64,000 nucleotides of DNA from Mactromeris polynyma (Eukaryota > Mollusca > Bivalvia > Venerida > Mactridae). The translations under genes were made by a program, and so were the position numbers. Shown one piece after another: positions 9,443-23,068 of this stretch. Positions within the stretch are counted from its first letter, which is position 1. Every line of letters begins with the position of its first letter. The stretch covers positions 8,992,807-9,056,806 of the forward strand of contig JASFXZ010000003.1 of NCBI GenBank assembly GCA_032209605.1, given 5' to 3'. The notes beneath the pieces were generated by a model, which was given only the letters and a program-made list of their open reading frames with translations, had not been told where the DNA came from and ran no database searches.

Positions 9443-12400
9443 AGGGACTTGTGGATCAGACTACAGAGCATTTTGTTTGTCAGTATTGAAATATGATGAT
9501 CTCTTAACATATTTCCAATCCGTTGCAAAAAACGTGGCCAAATGATATGGTGACTATGATCCATTCATGTTGTTCATTGCTTATACTCCTATACTACTTC
9601 CGGAGGGTGAAATATTTGAAAGAAATACCTGCTTTCTTACAAATAAACACGACCATGTCTTCACGATGCACTCATAATTTAATAATGTGTATACTGGAAT
9701 ATTTGAAACAATATCAGCATTAAATCGTTTCCACTGTCATGAAAATAAGCTATGACGTATGTACAAGGTGTAATCACATGATAAATTACTTCGCAAATAC
9801 TTGGCCCGACTTTACAATGTACCCTGTATCGATACAATGGTTGCAACATTTCGTAATTAATATCGTGTTGCTACGAGACAATAACCATACTGGAGATCAT
9901 ATTAAATTTACTCGTAGCAAATATGTTAATATTTTATGAGAGATAACTGAGTGTGTGAATGTTCTGTTTGTTCTATGTTTATATATGCTTGCATAATGTC
10001 CACTTGTCTTCCGTCTTCCAAATCTTGAAGGTATTGCTGAAGGGTACCAAGTATATGTCCTAGCTCCCCATTGTGCCCCTTTTTAAGTGGAGTGTCCATC
10101 TATCTTGCTGGACCGTTCCCTTTTCACTTGAAATGGGTCTAGTCTGCTTAAAACTAATTCAGATGTAATTCGTTTGGTAAATTAAAGTTATGATGAATAC
10201 TACATCGTGCTATCTCGCGATGCACTATTTGTGTACAATGCTACATGTGCACAAAGGAGCATTTCTTTCGTACATACCAATTAAAACGAGATGAACAAAA
10301 GTCCTAACTTAAGTCCATTGTCTATGCTTGCCTTTTCACTCTTGTTCTTTCCATGTATGTCTTATTATATTGGTTGGTTGTAGGCTGGAAGTATATGTAC
10401 ATTGTTGGTTCAATTATATGTTGTTATATCTATTTCGGTTTCCGTTTTCTTGTTTTGTTTTGCAGTTGATGTTTGGTGTCAGTTACATATCAAAAAATAA
10501 TATCTAGCTCGAATGTTTTAAATTTTGAGAGTGGGACTGTTTTCATACTTGACATGTATTTTGAAATAATTAAGTAAACATATGTTTTCATCTTGATACA
10601 GACTTAAATGATAACGTAATCCTTATAATTAATATGAACATATGTGTAACATTCGGTGTGTAAACTTGAGATCTGAAAGTCACGTGATACATTTCCACGT
10701 GACACATTCCGTTTACGTGTATGTAATATATATCTTGTTTCTGCACATATAATGCATTTTGTCATGGAACATGCGTGTTGTGTTGGACTCCCCCACAAAA
10801 TGTGATAATTGCCAGAAAACGGAAAATGAACAAACTTGGAAATGGCCACAGCTATAAAAGTGGTCATTTCTACCATCAGGAAAAAGTATTGCGCATTTGT
10901 GACCATTTTCAAAGTTATGACTATTTTCACATTTGCGGTCGTTTTTCAAGTTGTGACATTTCTTTCACATTTTTGGGGTTGTGGTTCTACGATGTTGTTA
11001 TTTTGTTTTCCATTGTTTGTTTGTTTTGGTTGGTTGTTTATGTTTTTAACATTTTATTCATGAAATTTTATTTGTTTTAGAAAAGTTTATATGTACAAAG
11101 TTGCTGTGTTTTCAAACTGTTATTTTATCGTGTTTCTTTTTAATTTAAGTTATGATTGTTTACAAATACATATACCCTGTATGCCCAGAAAAATATCTTT
11201 GTTACTGTCTTGATGCATATTGTTACGGACATATGGCTTATATGTCCGTCATATTTTTAATTCCTCACAAAGACTCGAGTGCTAGGTATTCCAAAATAGT
11301 TTTGAACGCAAAAATAGTTAAATAAACTATAAGTATATTCATGTTAAAATGACGAGGATTATTTGTTTTGTTGCATTAAAATGCATGTTTTGTCATTTTG
11401 TTACGATGCCAAGTCCTTCGGAAGCCTGTCAATAAAAGTTTGGCCTGTTCATTTCTGTCGTATTATTGTTAAGCAGATCTACTCTTAAATGGGCTCTCCA
11501 ATGAGCAAGAAACCTTAAATATATCAATGTACGATTAATCTACGATTAAGATACTGTCTGTTTTAATGTAGGCCTACTAGCTAGCCTTGGTTTTAGCCTG
11601 TCAATGTGTCTATCATTAAACTGCGTACGTCTTACGTTACATCATTCAGCGGTATATACACAGATTGTGACGTCACTACGTTTGTCCAATGAGATTTGTT
11701 TTCGACTCCATTTTGAAAGTAGTTCCTACCTAACATGTCCCGTTTTTGTTTTCTTTATTTTCTTAGTATAACGTTACGTCAGAACGGCGTCAATGATGTC
11801 CATAAATACAGCGTTCTATACAGCGTTTGACATCGACGCGTTTTTGATAAGATATGTTTTCGACTTCATTTTAAAAGTAGTACCTGCCCCGCGCATGAGC
11901 AATAATGTGCGTAGCGCTAAGTTGGCACATTGATACAATTGTCGACCATACTGTATATACAGGCGAGTGAGTTAAACCTGGTTCTGATTTCACAAACGAC
12001 CTCAATAGGATATGTCACATGATCAGATTTTCAAGATAAGACCTTAATAAATGTCTGTAACTCATATTTAATCTGATTATATTCATCTCTTCAATAAACG
12101 CTTGGTTTTAAGAAGACCATGTAATTAAACCCGATTGTGTAATATTCGACTATGAAAAATCTCACTTTGAGACGTTTTGTTGAAATTTTGTCAGGCTACT
12201 GATATCCTTGCACTATTCCTGTCAAGTAAAACATTTTCAATCTTCGTGTACTTACATTTATTGTGCTTCTGAGTGAAACTTTACATATCTGTCTTGATTT
12301 CCCCCTCTGTAGTTTGCATTTTATAGCTTGTGCTTGCGAACATATCTAACTTGTGTTTTTGTTTGATTTCATGCCGAGTTCTTGTAAATAATCATTACCA

Positions 12401-13077
12401 ATCCGGTGCTAATGGTAAAAGGCTTTTTTCTTAAGACGCGATACATTATTTGAAGTGTTTAGTTATAGACAAACTACGCAGAAAGCAGACGACGTCTATA
12501 TTTTTGTTGTTGTAACTTAGACCAGACCTTAGATCTGCACAATATTCACACACTTGTGTATTATTGCTGTATAAAATGCATGACTCAGATTGTCTTCATA
12601 TCTTTAATAGTGTTTATTTGTCGGTGTGAATTTGGCAGTTGTACCGGTAACAAGAGTAGCAGGGTTACTGAAAATTGTTCCGGCAGTAATACGAGTGTAA
12701 TACGGCTTACATCCTGTGCATACAGCCTCCGCGCAGGTCTAACAAGAACGCCAAGAGAAGAAATTCGTGGGAGGAGTTTGCCAGTCGGTGTTGTTGTACT
12801 GAACAGTCGTAGCCATTTCGTTTGATGAGAACAACGATACCGTTTTACTAAAATTTCATACAGTTTTTGATAAATAATGAAATAACAGCCAAATTAGATC
12901 CATTTATTTTCTTCAATACAACCTATGCTTCAATATCTGTATTTGAGATTTTAGAAATTTACACAATCTAGTACATGTTTACTGTTGGCACAAGGAGAAA
13001 GGCTACTTACTGTTGACAGTAGTATATGTATATACATGTATAGATACTTTGCAATATTAATGCTAGTGTTGTTGTCA

Positions 13078-13351
13078 GTGGTAGGTAGCAGTAAATACTG
13101 TTGTTTATGTTGTTACTGCTACTACTGCTAATTGCTAATGCTGTTATCAATGGTAGGTAGCAGTAAATACTGTTGTTTCTGTTGTTACTGCTACTACTGC
13201 TAACTGCAAGTGCTGTTGTCAATGGTAGGCAGCATTAAATACTGTTGTTTCTGTTGTTACTGCTACTACTGCTAACTGCAAGTGCTGTTGTCAATGGTAG
13301 GCAGCAGTAAATACTGTTGTTTCTGTTGTTACTGCTACTACTGCTATCTTC
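13078..13351. repeat. 72-bp tandem repeat, about 4 copies
   Basis: The motif GTAGGYAGCAGTAAATACTG recurs at 13081, 13153, 13225 and 13297, exactly 72 bp apart, with 'ttactgctactactgcta' between occurrences. Copies 3 and 4 are nearly identical. Embedded ACTGCT trinucleotide-like runs give spurious Ser/Asn-rich open frames on the minus strand. Confidence 0.93.
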
Positions 13352-16300
13352 ACATCGATGTGTTGTGTTTGATGTGATTTCAATATGTATATTTCTGTAT
13401 GCTGTGTGTTGTAATCTCTGTAAGAAACATGAGAAGGACGCTTGCTGTCACGTGACGTTCTGCGAGCGAGGTTGCAATACTCATACTCATATTTAAAAAA
13501 TATCATGATAGTGTGAACATAATGGATGGCACCGTCTCTGCTTTGTGTGTTATTACTTAGTCAATCATTTACCATGAGATTTCATTAACCGGTCGGTTTT
13601 GTTTTTTTTAGAAAAAAAAATTTGCAATCAAAATGGAGCGTTTTTAATATTATTTTTGTTGAGTATAATGTATCAATATCTGCGCATGCCTGTGTATATC
13701 ATTCGTAGACTGTCATATCAATGTGTTCGTTATTTTGGAAATATGCTTTTTACTGAATGTGAATAAATGTCATATCGAGATTTGTGTTGATGTTCACATA
13801 CAGAGTAACTGAATAAACTGCTTATTACTGTACTAGCATGAATTTTAAGGCTGTGTATATACCTCTATGACGTAACGATTAAGAGCTTATAACTGTTTTA
13901 CATAAAGTCGCTGGAATGCTTAATTGAATTATATTATAAATGTTAACAATGTATGTTTACATTCAGGCATAGTTACTGTATCTTGTAGTTGTGTACGATG
14001 TCTCTCATACAATATTGTTTCTCTGCTGTTTTTATTTTTAAAATGTCTCCTTGTAGCGTCCGAAATGTCAATTATGACGTCATTGCCTGAACACGTGTTG
14101 TGGTGTCTTGAATTTCAGCTGATTTTGCGATGACTTAAACAATTTCGTGTGGTCTTTATCTGAAATATTTTATGGAGAATGTACAATAATTGGGAGCAAG
14201 ATATATTTCGACTTCATGTATATTCTTAATCCAGTGCCTACATGTACGTTGCCGATCTCAAAATGGCGCCAAAAATAATTAAAGAGGTGATTAACCGTTA
14301 TGTTGGCATAGTTCTATGAATATCGTATTTCCAAATAAATAAAACATGTACGAAACATACTTACTTCGCTATATATATTCCATCATTCAGATTTGAAACG
14401 TTATTAAAGTTAAAACCCGAACAGCGTGTCAATGTCCTGTTCTCTCCCGGTCATACGCAGTCGAACACATTCTGTATATATATGTTCAGTTTTAACGATA
14501 CACATCATAAAGGAAATATGGACATTTCAAAGAAATCCATGGTTACCAATCGTACTACAGAACTTGTTTTTCTTCATTTAGATACAATTCAGCGTAACTC
14601 CCAAATTCTTGACATGATGATATAAATATACCAGACAGAGCCGTCACTAGGGCTGCAGTAAATACATAAAAAGAAACGTGTATGTAGCGTACGGCCCATT
14701 CCGAGTTATCCGACGTTTTGGTTGCATATCGCAAAACTCCTTACAGCGCTTAACGCCCCCCCCCCCCACCCCCAGCAGCAGTACTTTGTAAAGGGAGATA
14801 TGTCATAACCATCTCTACGTCAGAGCAAAATCAGCTGATATCTTTATGTGATCTCATCAAGTACGCATCTCTATCTTTTCTATCTTCGTGATTTCTATCA
14901 ATGCTATATTTTTCTCTGCATTTATTTTGATCTGATATCATTACCCCATGTGCCTGTCTTTTTTTGTGTTTGCTTTCTGTCTGTAAATCATATCATATAC
15001 AATGAAACATGCATTATTGTGGCATAAAATGTACGTGCATATACACCAGTGCACACTGTAAAGAAAAATCACCCATCGTTATTTGTAATATTACATTATG
15101 ACAATAAAGAACAGTTCAAGTATTCGTATATGAATTCATGCATTCTACAATGCATTGTACTTATTACATGAAGCACGTGATATTGACATTGATAATACTT
15201 GTGAATAAGTGTAACCAATTTGACGGCATTTCGTGTAATTGTGATAACATTGAAACCACAATGGCTTATGTCTCAAAAGGAGCACTAAAAACTGGTTAGT
15301 TTTCACTCTTTTCTGCAAGGTGAGCGATTTCCAGAGTATCTCTGGTTCCACGGAGCCAAAAAGTCCGCAGTGCATGAGCCACGAGTTGTCGGACTTTCTC
15401 ATTATCATAGTCTAGATTTGTTTAACATTACTATACCTGACAATTTCTCTGTCGTGGGTCCGTCCACAATAGGCTTTATCGAATAATGTACCTCTGTGCC
15501 AGTATCGCTCATTGCAGGAATGGGTAAAATTAAACGAAATATATCGTATTATTTACCCAAAAGATATGTAGTTAAAATCCCATACAGCCCCGAGAAAATA
15601 AGCGCTTAGCTTTTTATAACGCTTTAACGTGTGGAAGTTGAATCTACATTTGTTTAAAACATATTATCAATACACATTAATTATTATAATTATTCAAAAT
15701 ACGGCTTTCTGAAAGTTGTTATTTTCAGTCCAATTATGTTCGATATAACAGATGTGTATGTTTTACCGTGTGTTGTTCCCTTTTGGTAATCACGCGTAGC
15801 TATATGTTTCTGTCGGTTAATGTAGCACTAATAGGGTAAAACAAAACAAATTGCAACTATGGGATAAGTGTAGACTGTATATTAGTTATACTGCGTTCTC
15901 TAAAGAAAGATGAAAACGGACGCCAAATTTTGCCACCTCATGAGTCTGCAGATTTTCAATGATATGTTTTCATAGTACAAAAGATTGAATGGCAATTCAC
16001 AAATTGGTTGGTTCATTTTAATTAACTACCTATTTAGAATCATGTGCAATATATCTTTGTTCGTCTGTAGTTTCAATGTATCGAAATTACCGACATTATA
16101 TACAGATAAATTGTCTCTAGCATAGATAAAGGTAGATACAATGTTAAAAGCTCTTTAAAAGAGTATACTTTCCGTCGTGTGTTATTACATTTTATGAGTT
16201 CCCTTCGTTTTGTGTAAGGAACTCATTCATAATACTAATCTTGTATATTAATCGACAATTACAACATTTTACAGACAATCTTATGAATATTCAACACTAT

Positions 16301-19162
16301 GCATTTTATCAAGCAAATATGTTCTACACTTGTGTATTACGTCATCAGTTGTGTGGTCACGAGACTATCTACCGTATGAGTAACGACGAATTAACATGTT
16401 TCCATTCCCAGATGACGTCATTTTGTAAAAATGCCTTTACATATATTGTATTATAAGATATGCTTCATTTTCTACCCATTTTTCCACGGTGAACTTTCCC
16501 ACAATTTATGTTGGACCGTTCCAACGACTGTATTATGTTAAATTTTGGTAAAACATTGCTTTTGGTGGCGCACAGTGTAGAGATACGTCAGAGTATGCAT
16601 TAAAAAGATCGTGATATTTGTCTACATTAGTAAAATGTCCATTTTAGTCGTTAGACATATAATGTTTTGATATAATTATAAAAATTGTGTATTGCAAAAC
16701 TTTACTGTACACGCATAAACCTGTTATCATGTCATTTTACTCTTTTATGTGGAGAACAAAGTATGTTTTTCAATGACTATATCAATTTGTATAAATTTGT
16801 ACTGTATCTGCGTAAATAAATAAAGAGAAATCTCTTTTCGTATGTTATTATTTTTTATTATATAATATTTCTATGATATTATACACATTCACCTTACCTG
16901 CAATGACACACTCCTCCAAATGACGCCAATGAACTGTTCCATTCGATCTTTCAAATAAATATAGAATTTTAGCTATCGAAATTTAAAATACATTATGGAC
17001 ATCTGTCGTTTCATGTACATGTATGAGTGGTGAAAGGTTCATCATTATCTCTATGCAGCGTGATGTCGTCTATAGCCTGTATCGCCAACCGTCTGGGCTG
17101 CCACGTGACCACTATTTCCGGTAGCCATAATATGTGCACACTAGTTATTTACCAGTTCTGGTACATGTATTTAATTTAAACATATGATTATAAGTGTATC
17201 ATTATTCACAAACGTATCTGATTTAAGCTAAAATAATTGAGTTACCGACTATTTTTATCATTGAACAAGTCGTAGCAGATGTGTGTACAATGTCATACAT
17301 GTATGCAAACACGTAACACATATCACTCTGTAATCTGGGCCAAGACAATACATTTTTTCAGAATGTCACACAACATAGTATATTTATCTCGAGTAAATGC
17401 GAGCTTTGCTGTCGAAAACACCGCGAAGATGTACTCAATGTTGACGACTGGATTATCCCTCCAGCTCTTTGATCGGAAATTCTCAATATTATCAGAGGCG
17501 GTTTACGTTTATTGCATGATGTACTTACAAATAGTTGTTGGTGGCGTAGTTTGATATAATAATAGACTCTAGCATCTTAAATGTAATGATGATAAGGAAG
17601 GTACGTCAATGTGGGTAAACAGTTTCTAAAACTAGCAGAAACCAAACGAAGAAACTGGCTCTACAGCATTCGAAACGTAAATTGTAAGCAGCAGGAAGAC
17701 ATATTTGTTAATGCTCATTATAGTTGGAAATTTCTTCTATGGATCCTTTAGACATACATGTATAAATAAATATGTTAACTTACGTACCTAGCTGGAGTAA
17801 TATGCTTCGGTATAATCGTTTGGTTGTTCGAACACGCAGTATTGGGGAACCGCGTGGTTTGTCACGTAGGTTTTGCTACTGCAGACGGCCGAATTAGCCG
17901 ATATTCAGAACTTCAAATCGACGTAACGTTTTTATTTTTACGGCACAGCCGTACTAACATAGCTTTGCTATTTGCATATCACCGTTGCGTAAATCAATCA
18001 AAACGTACGTTAACCGCTAAACAAAATTCTCTTCAACCGAACAACGTTTGTAACCTTGACGCGGCCTGGTTAACTTTTCATTAAGGCCTGTATATTTGTT
18101 TACCAAAACTAACGAAAAATAACGTGTTTTCTGTTACTTACGACACAGTTTTCTTTTTTTTCAAACAGTTCGAGTAAACTTTGTAGTAAAAATTTCAATA
18201 CATGCGAAATACGATAAGAAAATGTTTTAATTCAAATGAACTCCCTTAATTATGTGTAACAGTCAGTATACGCACTTACACACTGAAGCACAACCCAAAT
18301 TTACGCTATTATTTTCATTTAATTAAAAAACCTCCGTTTTAAAACACTTCAGCGCAAATATGGTAGATATATTTTTCTTTAAACAATAATTGCCATAACA
18401 CAGACTGTGTTCCTTGTAAACATATACACATTTCCGCTTATATTACACTTCAGTATAATGTGACTGGGACGCTTTTTTCAATTACTTAGAATTATATACA
18501 AGTAATTTTAAATGTTCCCCTTGCCATTCAAACGCAATGTTTAGACACGCATTAAATTAGACTGTCGGTTTCGTTAAGTAAACTATCAATCATAAAGGCT
18601 GAAAAGAAACACTTGTGAAATTAAATGTAACAAGAATAGTGCACTTTGTTTAATGTCAGTCCTCTGTATGTGCGCCGATACCTATTCAACATTTGATTGT
18701 TTCCATTATTGTAACAGAAATTAGGTCAATGAACATGTTATATTCGTGATCGTTATTTGGCACACATCACGTGACTAACCTTGTCACCTGCAAGATCTAT
18801 GAACTCTGTCAGGTATGTGGTGGATGAGAATCGATTGTGCGAGAAAAGAAAACTCCTACTATGTTATTCCTTCTAATTGTCGGTGTTCCAGTCTACGGAC
18901 AATACTGAATATATATACTTCACGCTATTAAACACGCAAGTTTATTATTTTGCTACTTTTGGAGTATTCAAAAGAAAAGGTCACGTGATACAAGTAAGTA
19001 CATTTGATGTCTCTGACAAGTACAGTAAAAACAGAGTATTTTATCGAGAGAAAAGAGAATTTAAAAGTTTCAGAAGATTTTAGTAATGCACAACATGTAG
19101 TAGCGTTTTTAATGCCCTCAAGTATATATTAGATAGAGGGCATTATATGTATATATTATATA
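13352..19162. other. Gene-poor stretch
   Basis: No exon with family support on either strand. It contains a poly-C tract (about 14757-14773), a MITE-end fragment near 13634-13670, and a short CpG-richer segment at about 17825-18080 of unknown meaning. A 41-codon minus-strand frame at 15296-15424 looks protein-like but has no recognisable family. Confidence 0.45.
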
Positions 19163-19314
19163 CCGTTAAATCTCCAGAATGCGACCACCCTTGGGACCCA
19201 TGAAAACTAGTCTTATCATTGAGGTGGTCTTAATATTGAGGTTGAATAATGAGCAAATAGTGCAGTTTTGAGATGGTCTTATTAGTGAGGTGGTCTTTAA
19301 GTGAGGTTTTACTG
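19163..19314 (-). mobile_element. MITE family A, copy 2
   Basis: Reverse orientation relative to copy 1. It ends GTGAGGTTTTACTG followed by TA; the left end is decayed (taccgttaaatctcc). Interior 'gaggtggtcttaatattgag'. Confidence 0.82.
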
Positions 19315-19764
19315 TATATATTATATATTATTATAAATCTGTTTGATCACTATCGGTAAATGCGTATAAAAGGTTCGTTTTATTTTTATATAAAACACGT
19401 ACCTATAACTTTGATTAGTATACAAAATACAACACAACTTATATAACTAGACGTCCCTTAATTAATACCACCATTCATGTGGTGCCTAGTAACATGCGCA
19501 GACAATAAGAGATGTAGATACTGGTTTCGAAATAAGTGCCCTGCATAATAGATTTAACAATAATCTAGAATATCGTGTAGTACTTAATTAATGTTAGCAT
19601 GACATCCAGTGAATTAATATGTAATTATACAGTTATTTATGTATAGAGTCGAATATTGTGAATAATGGAGCATACATAATACTCGTACAAATGGTCTAAC
19701 CGTATGCATATATCATGGCCTGGGACCAATATATACGTACATATACATTTGTGTGTATATATAA

Positions 19765-20026
19765 ACTCAACAATTTTCTAATTGGTCACTTCATATTTAT
19801 TGAAGTGACCATACCATACATGTATATCCGTTTTATGACTTTTAATTTTAGGGTTATTGGTGTTGACCTGTCGTAAAATTCACGTGAGAATCAATATGGA
19901 TTAATGTATTCTGAACAGTTGCACGAAGAAAGTATTTATGTGATGGTGTTTGCATTGTTGAATTTTCATTCACTGTTAAATAATATCAATAAAATCCAAG
20001 TGACCAAATAGAAATTTTGCTGAGTG
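19765..20026. mobile_element. Candidate MITE with ACTCARC termini
   Basis: Left ACTCAACAATTTTCTAATTG then 'gtcacttca'; right end on the other strand ACTCAGCAAAATTTCTATTT then 'ggtcacttgga'. About 262 bp. The outermost ACTCARC resembles the element at 8170. Confidence 0.6.
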
Positions 20027-22299
20027 TAGATCTCGTGTATATCACATACATTTGTCTAGGTTGCTTAATATCATATTGTGTATCATAATATTTTTAAAGT
20101 AGGCCTATGTACATCCATTTTCGAAACTGCGAACAGGCAGCATAAATGTTAAAGATTGATTAACTGTATACTGTATTCCTACAAGACAAAGGGGGAAATT
20201 ATATATTTTACGCGTAGGACCTACAGCGTCCTGTTTTTTTATAGACTGGTGACGGAATATGATTACTATTTTCATTTACACTCATCTCGTAGTAGATGCT
20301 GCAAATATTTTATTTCTCGTAATTAGTCAATTTAAAGATAATTTTATAAAATGCAATGCTTAGCCCGGCTATTTAGGGATGTTATTTTAAAATGGTAATT
20401 TTGATCATTAATTTGTGTACTTAATGGTTGATTTGGTTTGTTTGTGACTGTATCAAACTCGACAGACGAATATACAAGAACAACACACACAACAAACAGT
20501 TTTATAAAAAGTTTCAAAACCCGTTTCGGAATTGCGAGTGATTTTCCCGCATACCGGAGTAAATCTACAGATCGGACTTTAGACGTAACCACATTCAAGG
20601 GGAACAACTCCAAAGTAAACACTTCCTGATTTGTGTTGATTGAATTGCGACACATATTTCGAAATATTGCATCTGTTTTTCATTTCACAGTTTCTCACAA
20701 CAAGGTAATTATGATATTTTGTTTGGCCATCAATTCGTCTTCTACAATACACAGAATTCTTGCACTTTTATCTATGACATTCAATCCTACTGACATTTCT
20801 TCTCGCCGGTGTATTTGGTCACAAGTTGGTGGGTGTGGATTACAAACACAGTTTAAGTCAGCCTCCGAACCAGGGATGTTTCGGTATGGCTCATATGTAA
20901 TCAGCGTTGTCAAAAATACAGCTATGAATTGATTTAATGTAGCACCAGCTGCATGGAAACCCAAAATCCATGTCGTGACTCGCGGTAGGAAAATAACTCT
21001 TTTGTCTTTAGAAATATTCACTTCTGACTTCTGCAAGTTCTGGCAGTTCTGCTAGAACTAGAAGATCTAGAGAAATCGAACTTGTGAAGATTGGCTTTTA
21101 TGAATATAATGATATGTTGATATATTGCCAGCAATTTTGTATTGGAGCTTAATAGCTATGTATTAATATGTCATGAGACTAATTTATGCAAATCACTGAC
21201 ATTTACAAAAAAGGCAGCACTTGGCTAGATTAGTGTTCCCACCCGGATATTAAATATCATCGACACCCCGATCGGTGCCAACCTAAGCTTTGTCTGCGAA
21301 TCGGAACTTGAATTGTCGATATACATTATAAATAATGTATTTGCCGATTACTCACATCCAATTTCAATCAATCGGTAAAGATATGCGACAATATTAAGAA
21401 AGCATTTATCCAAAAACAGTAAAAAAGTAGACACAACGAAAAATTACTTGCCGCCATTTTATGATCCTAACTCTGCCTACCGTGTGATGTCTTCAAGAAG
21501 TGACGAAATATACACACACATCAAGGATAAACATTGCGTGCAGATCTCAGCCTTTTTTTCACCGACTTACGAGTTTAATAGGGACATTTGGATGACAATA
21601 TATAATGAGGTGTGGCGATTAGCTCCCATGCAAACTGATGTACACAGGGGCAGATTTTGCGCCTCAATGAACAATTGCTATGTACTTCTGATATCTATTA
21701 TACATTTTGTGATAAAGACAGTAAAGTGCATTTTGATTACTGCTATATCCCGGCGTATAGTTTTCAGCGGTACATGCATTTAAATCAAATACTATTTTGA
21801 GTGCATAACTAACGTTAATTGGTCAAGATAAAACGCCCAAATCAATTAAATGCTACCTGACATGACCTTCAATTGAATTCATCCTGCAAAGGCGCTAATT
21901 GCTATCACTCAGTTGTTCTGAAAGTTTTCAAAAGCATCACATCACGAGTGACTATTTGTTAACTGTTTCCCGGCATCAGTTTACTGAGCGGTCAGCTGCG
22001 CTTCAATATCGAAACTGGGGCGAATTAATGGTTACCACTGCTCCCTGGCTTTCATTGTTTTTTGAATTCTTATAAAAATGAAAGTACCGACGCATAAAAG
22101 TGGAAACAGTTACTCTTTGTGCTATTCATATTTACATATTTGTGGATAAATGGAATAGATTTGCCCATCCCATTCATGCAACTCAGCAGGGTGCGATCTT
22201 GATTAGATAAAATGATTGATCAACCTCAAATGTAATCTTAAATTTAATGTGTAAATGCTTGTTTGTTTGTGCGTGTGTTTTGATTGTTTATGTTGTTGT
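20027..22299. other. Upstream of the annexin coding region, no assigned exon
   Basis: The annexin 5' UTR is interrupted by an intron ending at 23068, so a non-coding first exon and the promoter must lie further upstream, possibly here. I could not identify them. Overlapping open frames on both strands at 20344-21036 have no recognisable homology. Confidence 0.4.
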
Positions 22300-22530
22300 T
22301 AGAAGGCCATACAGTGGTTAATGCTGCTGACTACAAATCTGGAGGTTGTTGGTTCGATCCCTTGTCCATCTGGGTAAAAACAGAAATGCTTTTCAGTGTT
22401 TCCCACCTAACAGTACTGGTATGTAACCAGGAAAGTACTGGGTAGACTCTACAAAACTACCGGTTAGATGCCAGGAAAATGGTAACTGTACGATGGATCT
22501 CATTGGCACTGTCTTTGGATTCAAAATTGT
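22300..22530 (+). mobile_element. tRNA-derived SINE, family 2
   Basis: A perfect B box, GGTTCGATCCC (about 22351), preceded by 'aggccatacagtggttaatg'. The tail 'gtaaccaggaaagtactggg' and 'taccggttagatgccagg' resembles tails at 56387 and 59273. Confidence 0.7.
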
Positions 22531-23068
22531 CTGTTTTGCCTCTACTGCTTTACTGTCAGGAAAATGTTCCCCTTTTTGCTTCAAAACGTCCATATGGTGT
22601 GCGGGGACATACCAGGTTGACTGAAATACCATAAAGTGCATTAGGAAAAATGTATGCGGATAGTGTTGACCTGTAGTTGTTTGAGCAGATTACTCACAAG
22701 CCTGAAAGCATTCTAGAAATTCAATCTTTTACAAAAATCGACCAAAGTATATCTCCTGGGACCCGGAATTATTCTGCGTGTCAAATTCCCACCTGTTGGG
22801 CAACATCTCCTGTCTAAAGTCCTGTGTATCCCTGATTATCATAACATTGATATGTGCACTAGTATGGTAAGAGTTGGGGACTGTACAGCTACCATATATC
22901 AGTGAACTAATATCACTGTGTCTAAAGTGCAAAAATTTAAAATGACACATTCACAATTTACTATGATTTTTGCTTCATTGATTTTGAGATAATAGGGCAT
23001 TTTATCATACTTAAATGTTTTTTGAGAACAGAAAAACAATGTGATCATGTTATCTCTCTCCTTTGCAG

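Larger units (their letters stand above)
7658..13077. other. Gene-poor stretch
   Basis: Apart from the MITEs at 8170 and 9126, I see only AT-rich sequence with short random open frames and several AATAAA motifs (for example near 11321 and 11431). At 11691-11731 and 11846-11888 there is an imperfect direct repeat sharing 'ttcgacttcatttt' and 'aaagtagt'. A TGACGTCA (CRE-like) motif lies at 11668-11675. No gene could be supported. Confidence 0.5.

Noticed and set aside
17824..18084. 86-codon frame in a CpG-richer segment
   Set aside because: The composition does not resemble a known family, and no flanking exons or promoter could be supported.
20344..21036. Two minus-strand open frames of 103 and 113 residues, one with a hydrophobic stretch
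   Set aside because: No recognisable domain, the + strand is open in the same place, and no consistent splice sites or partner exons were found.
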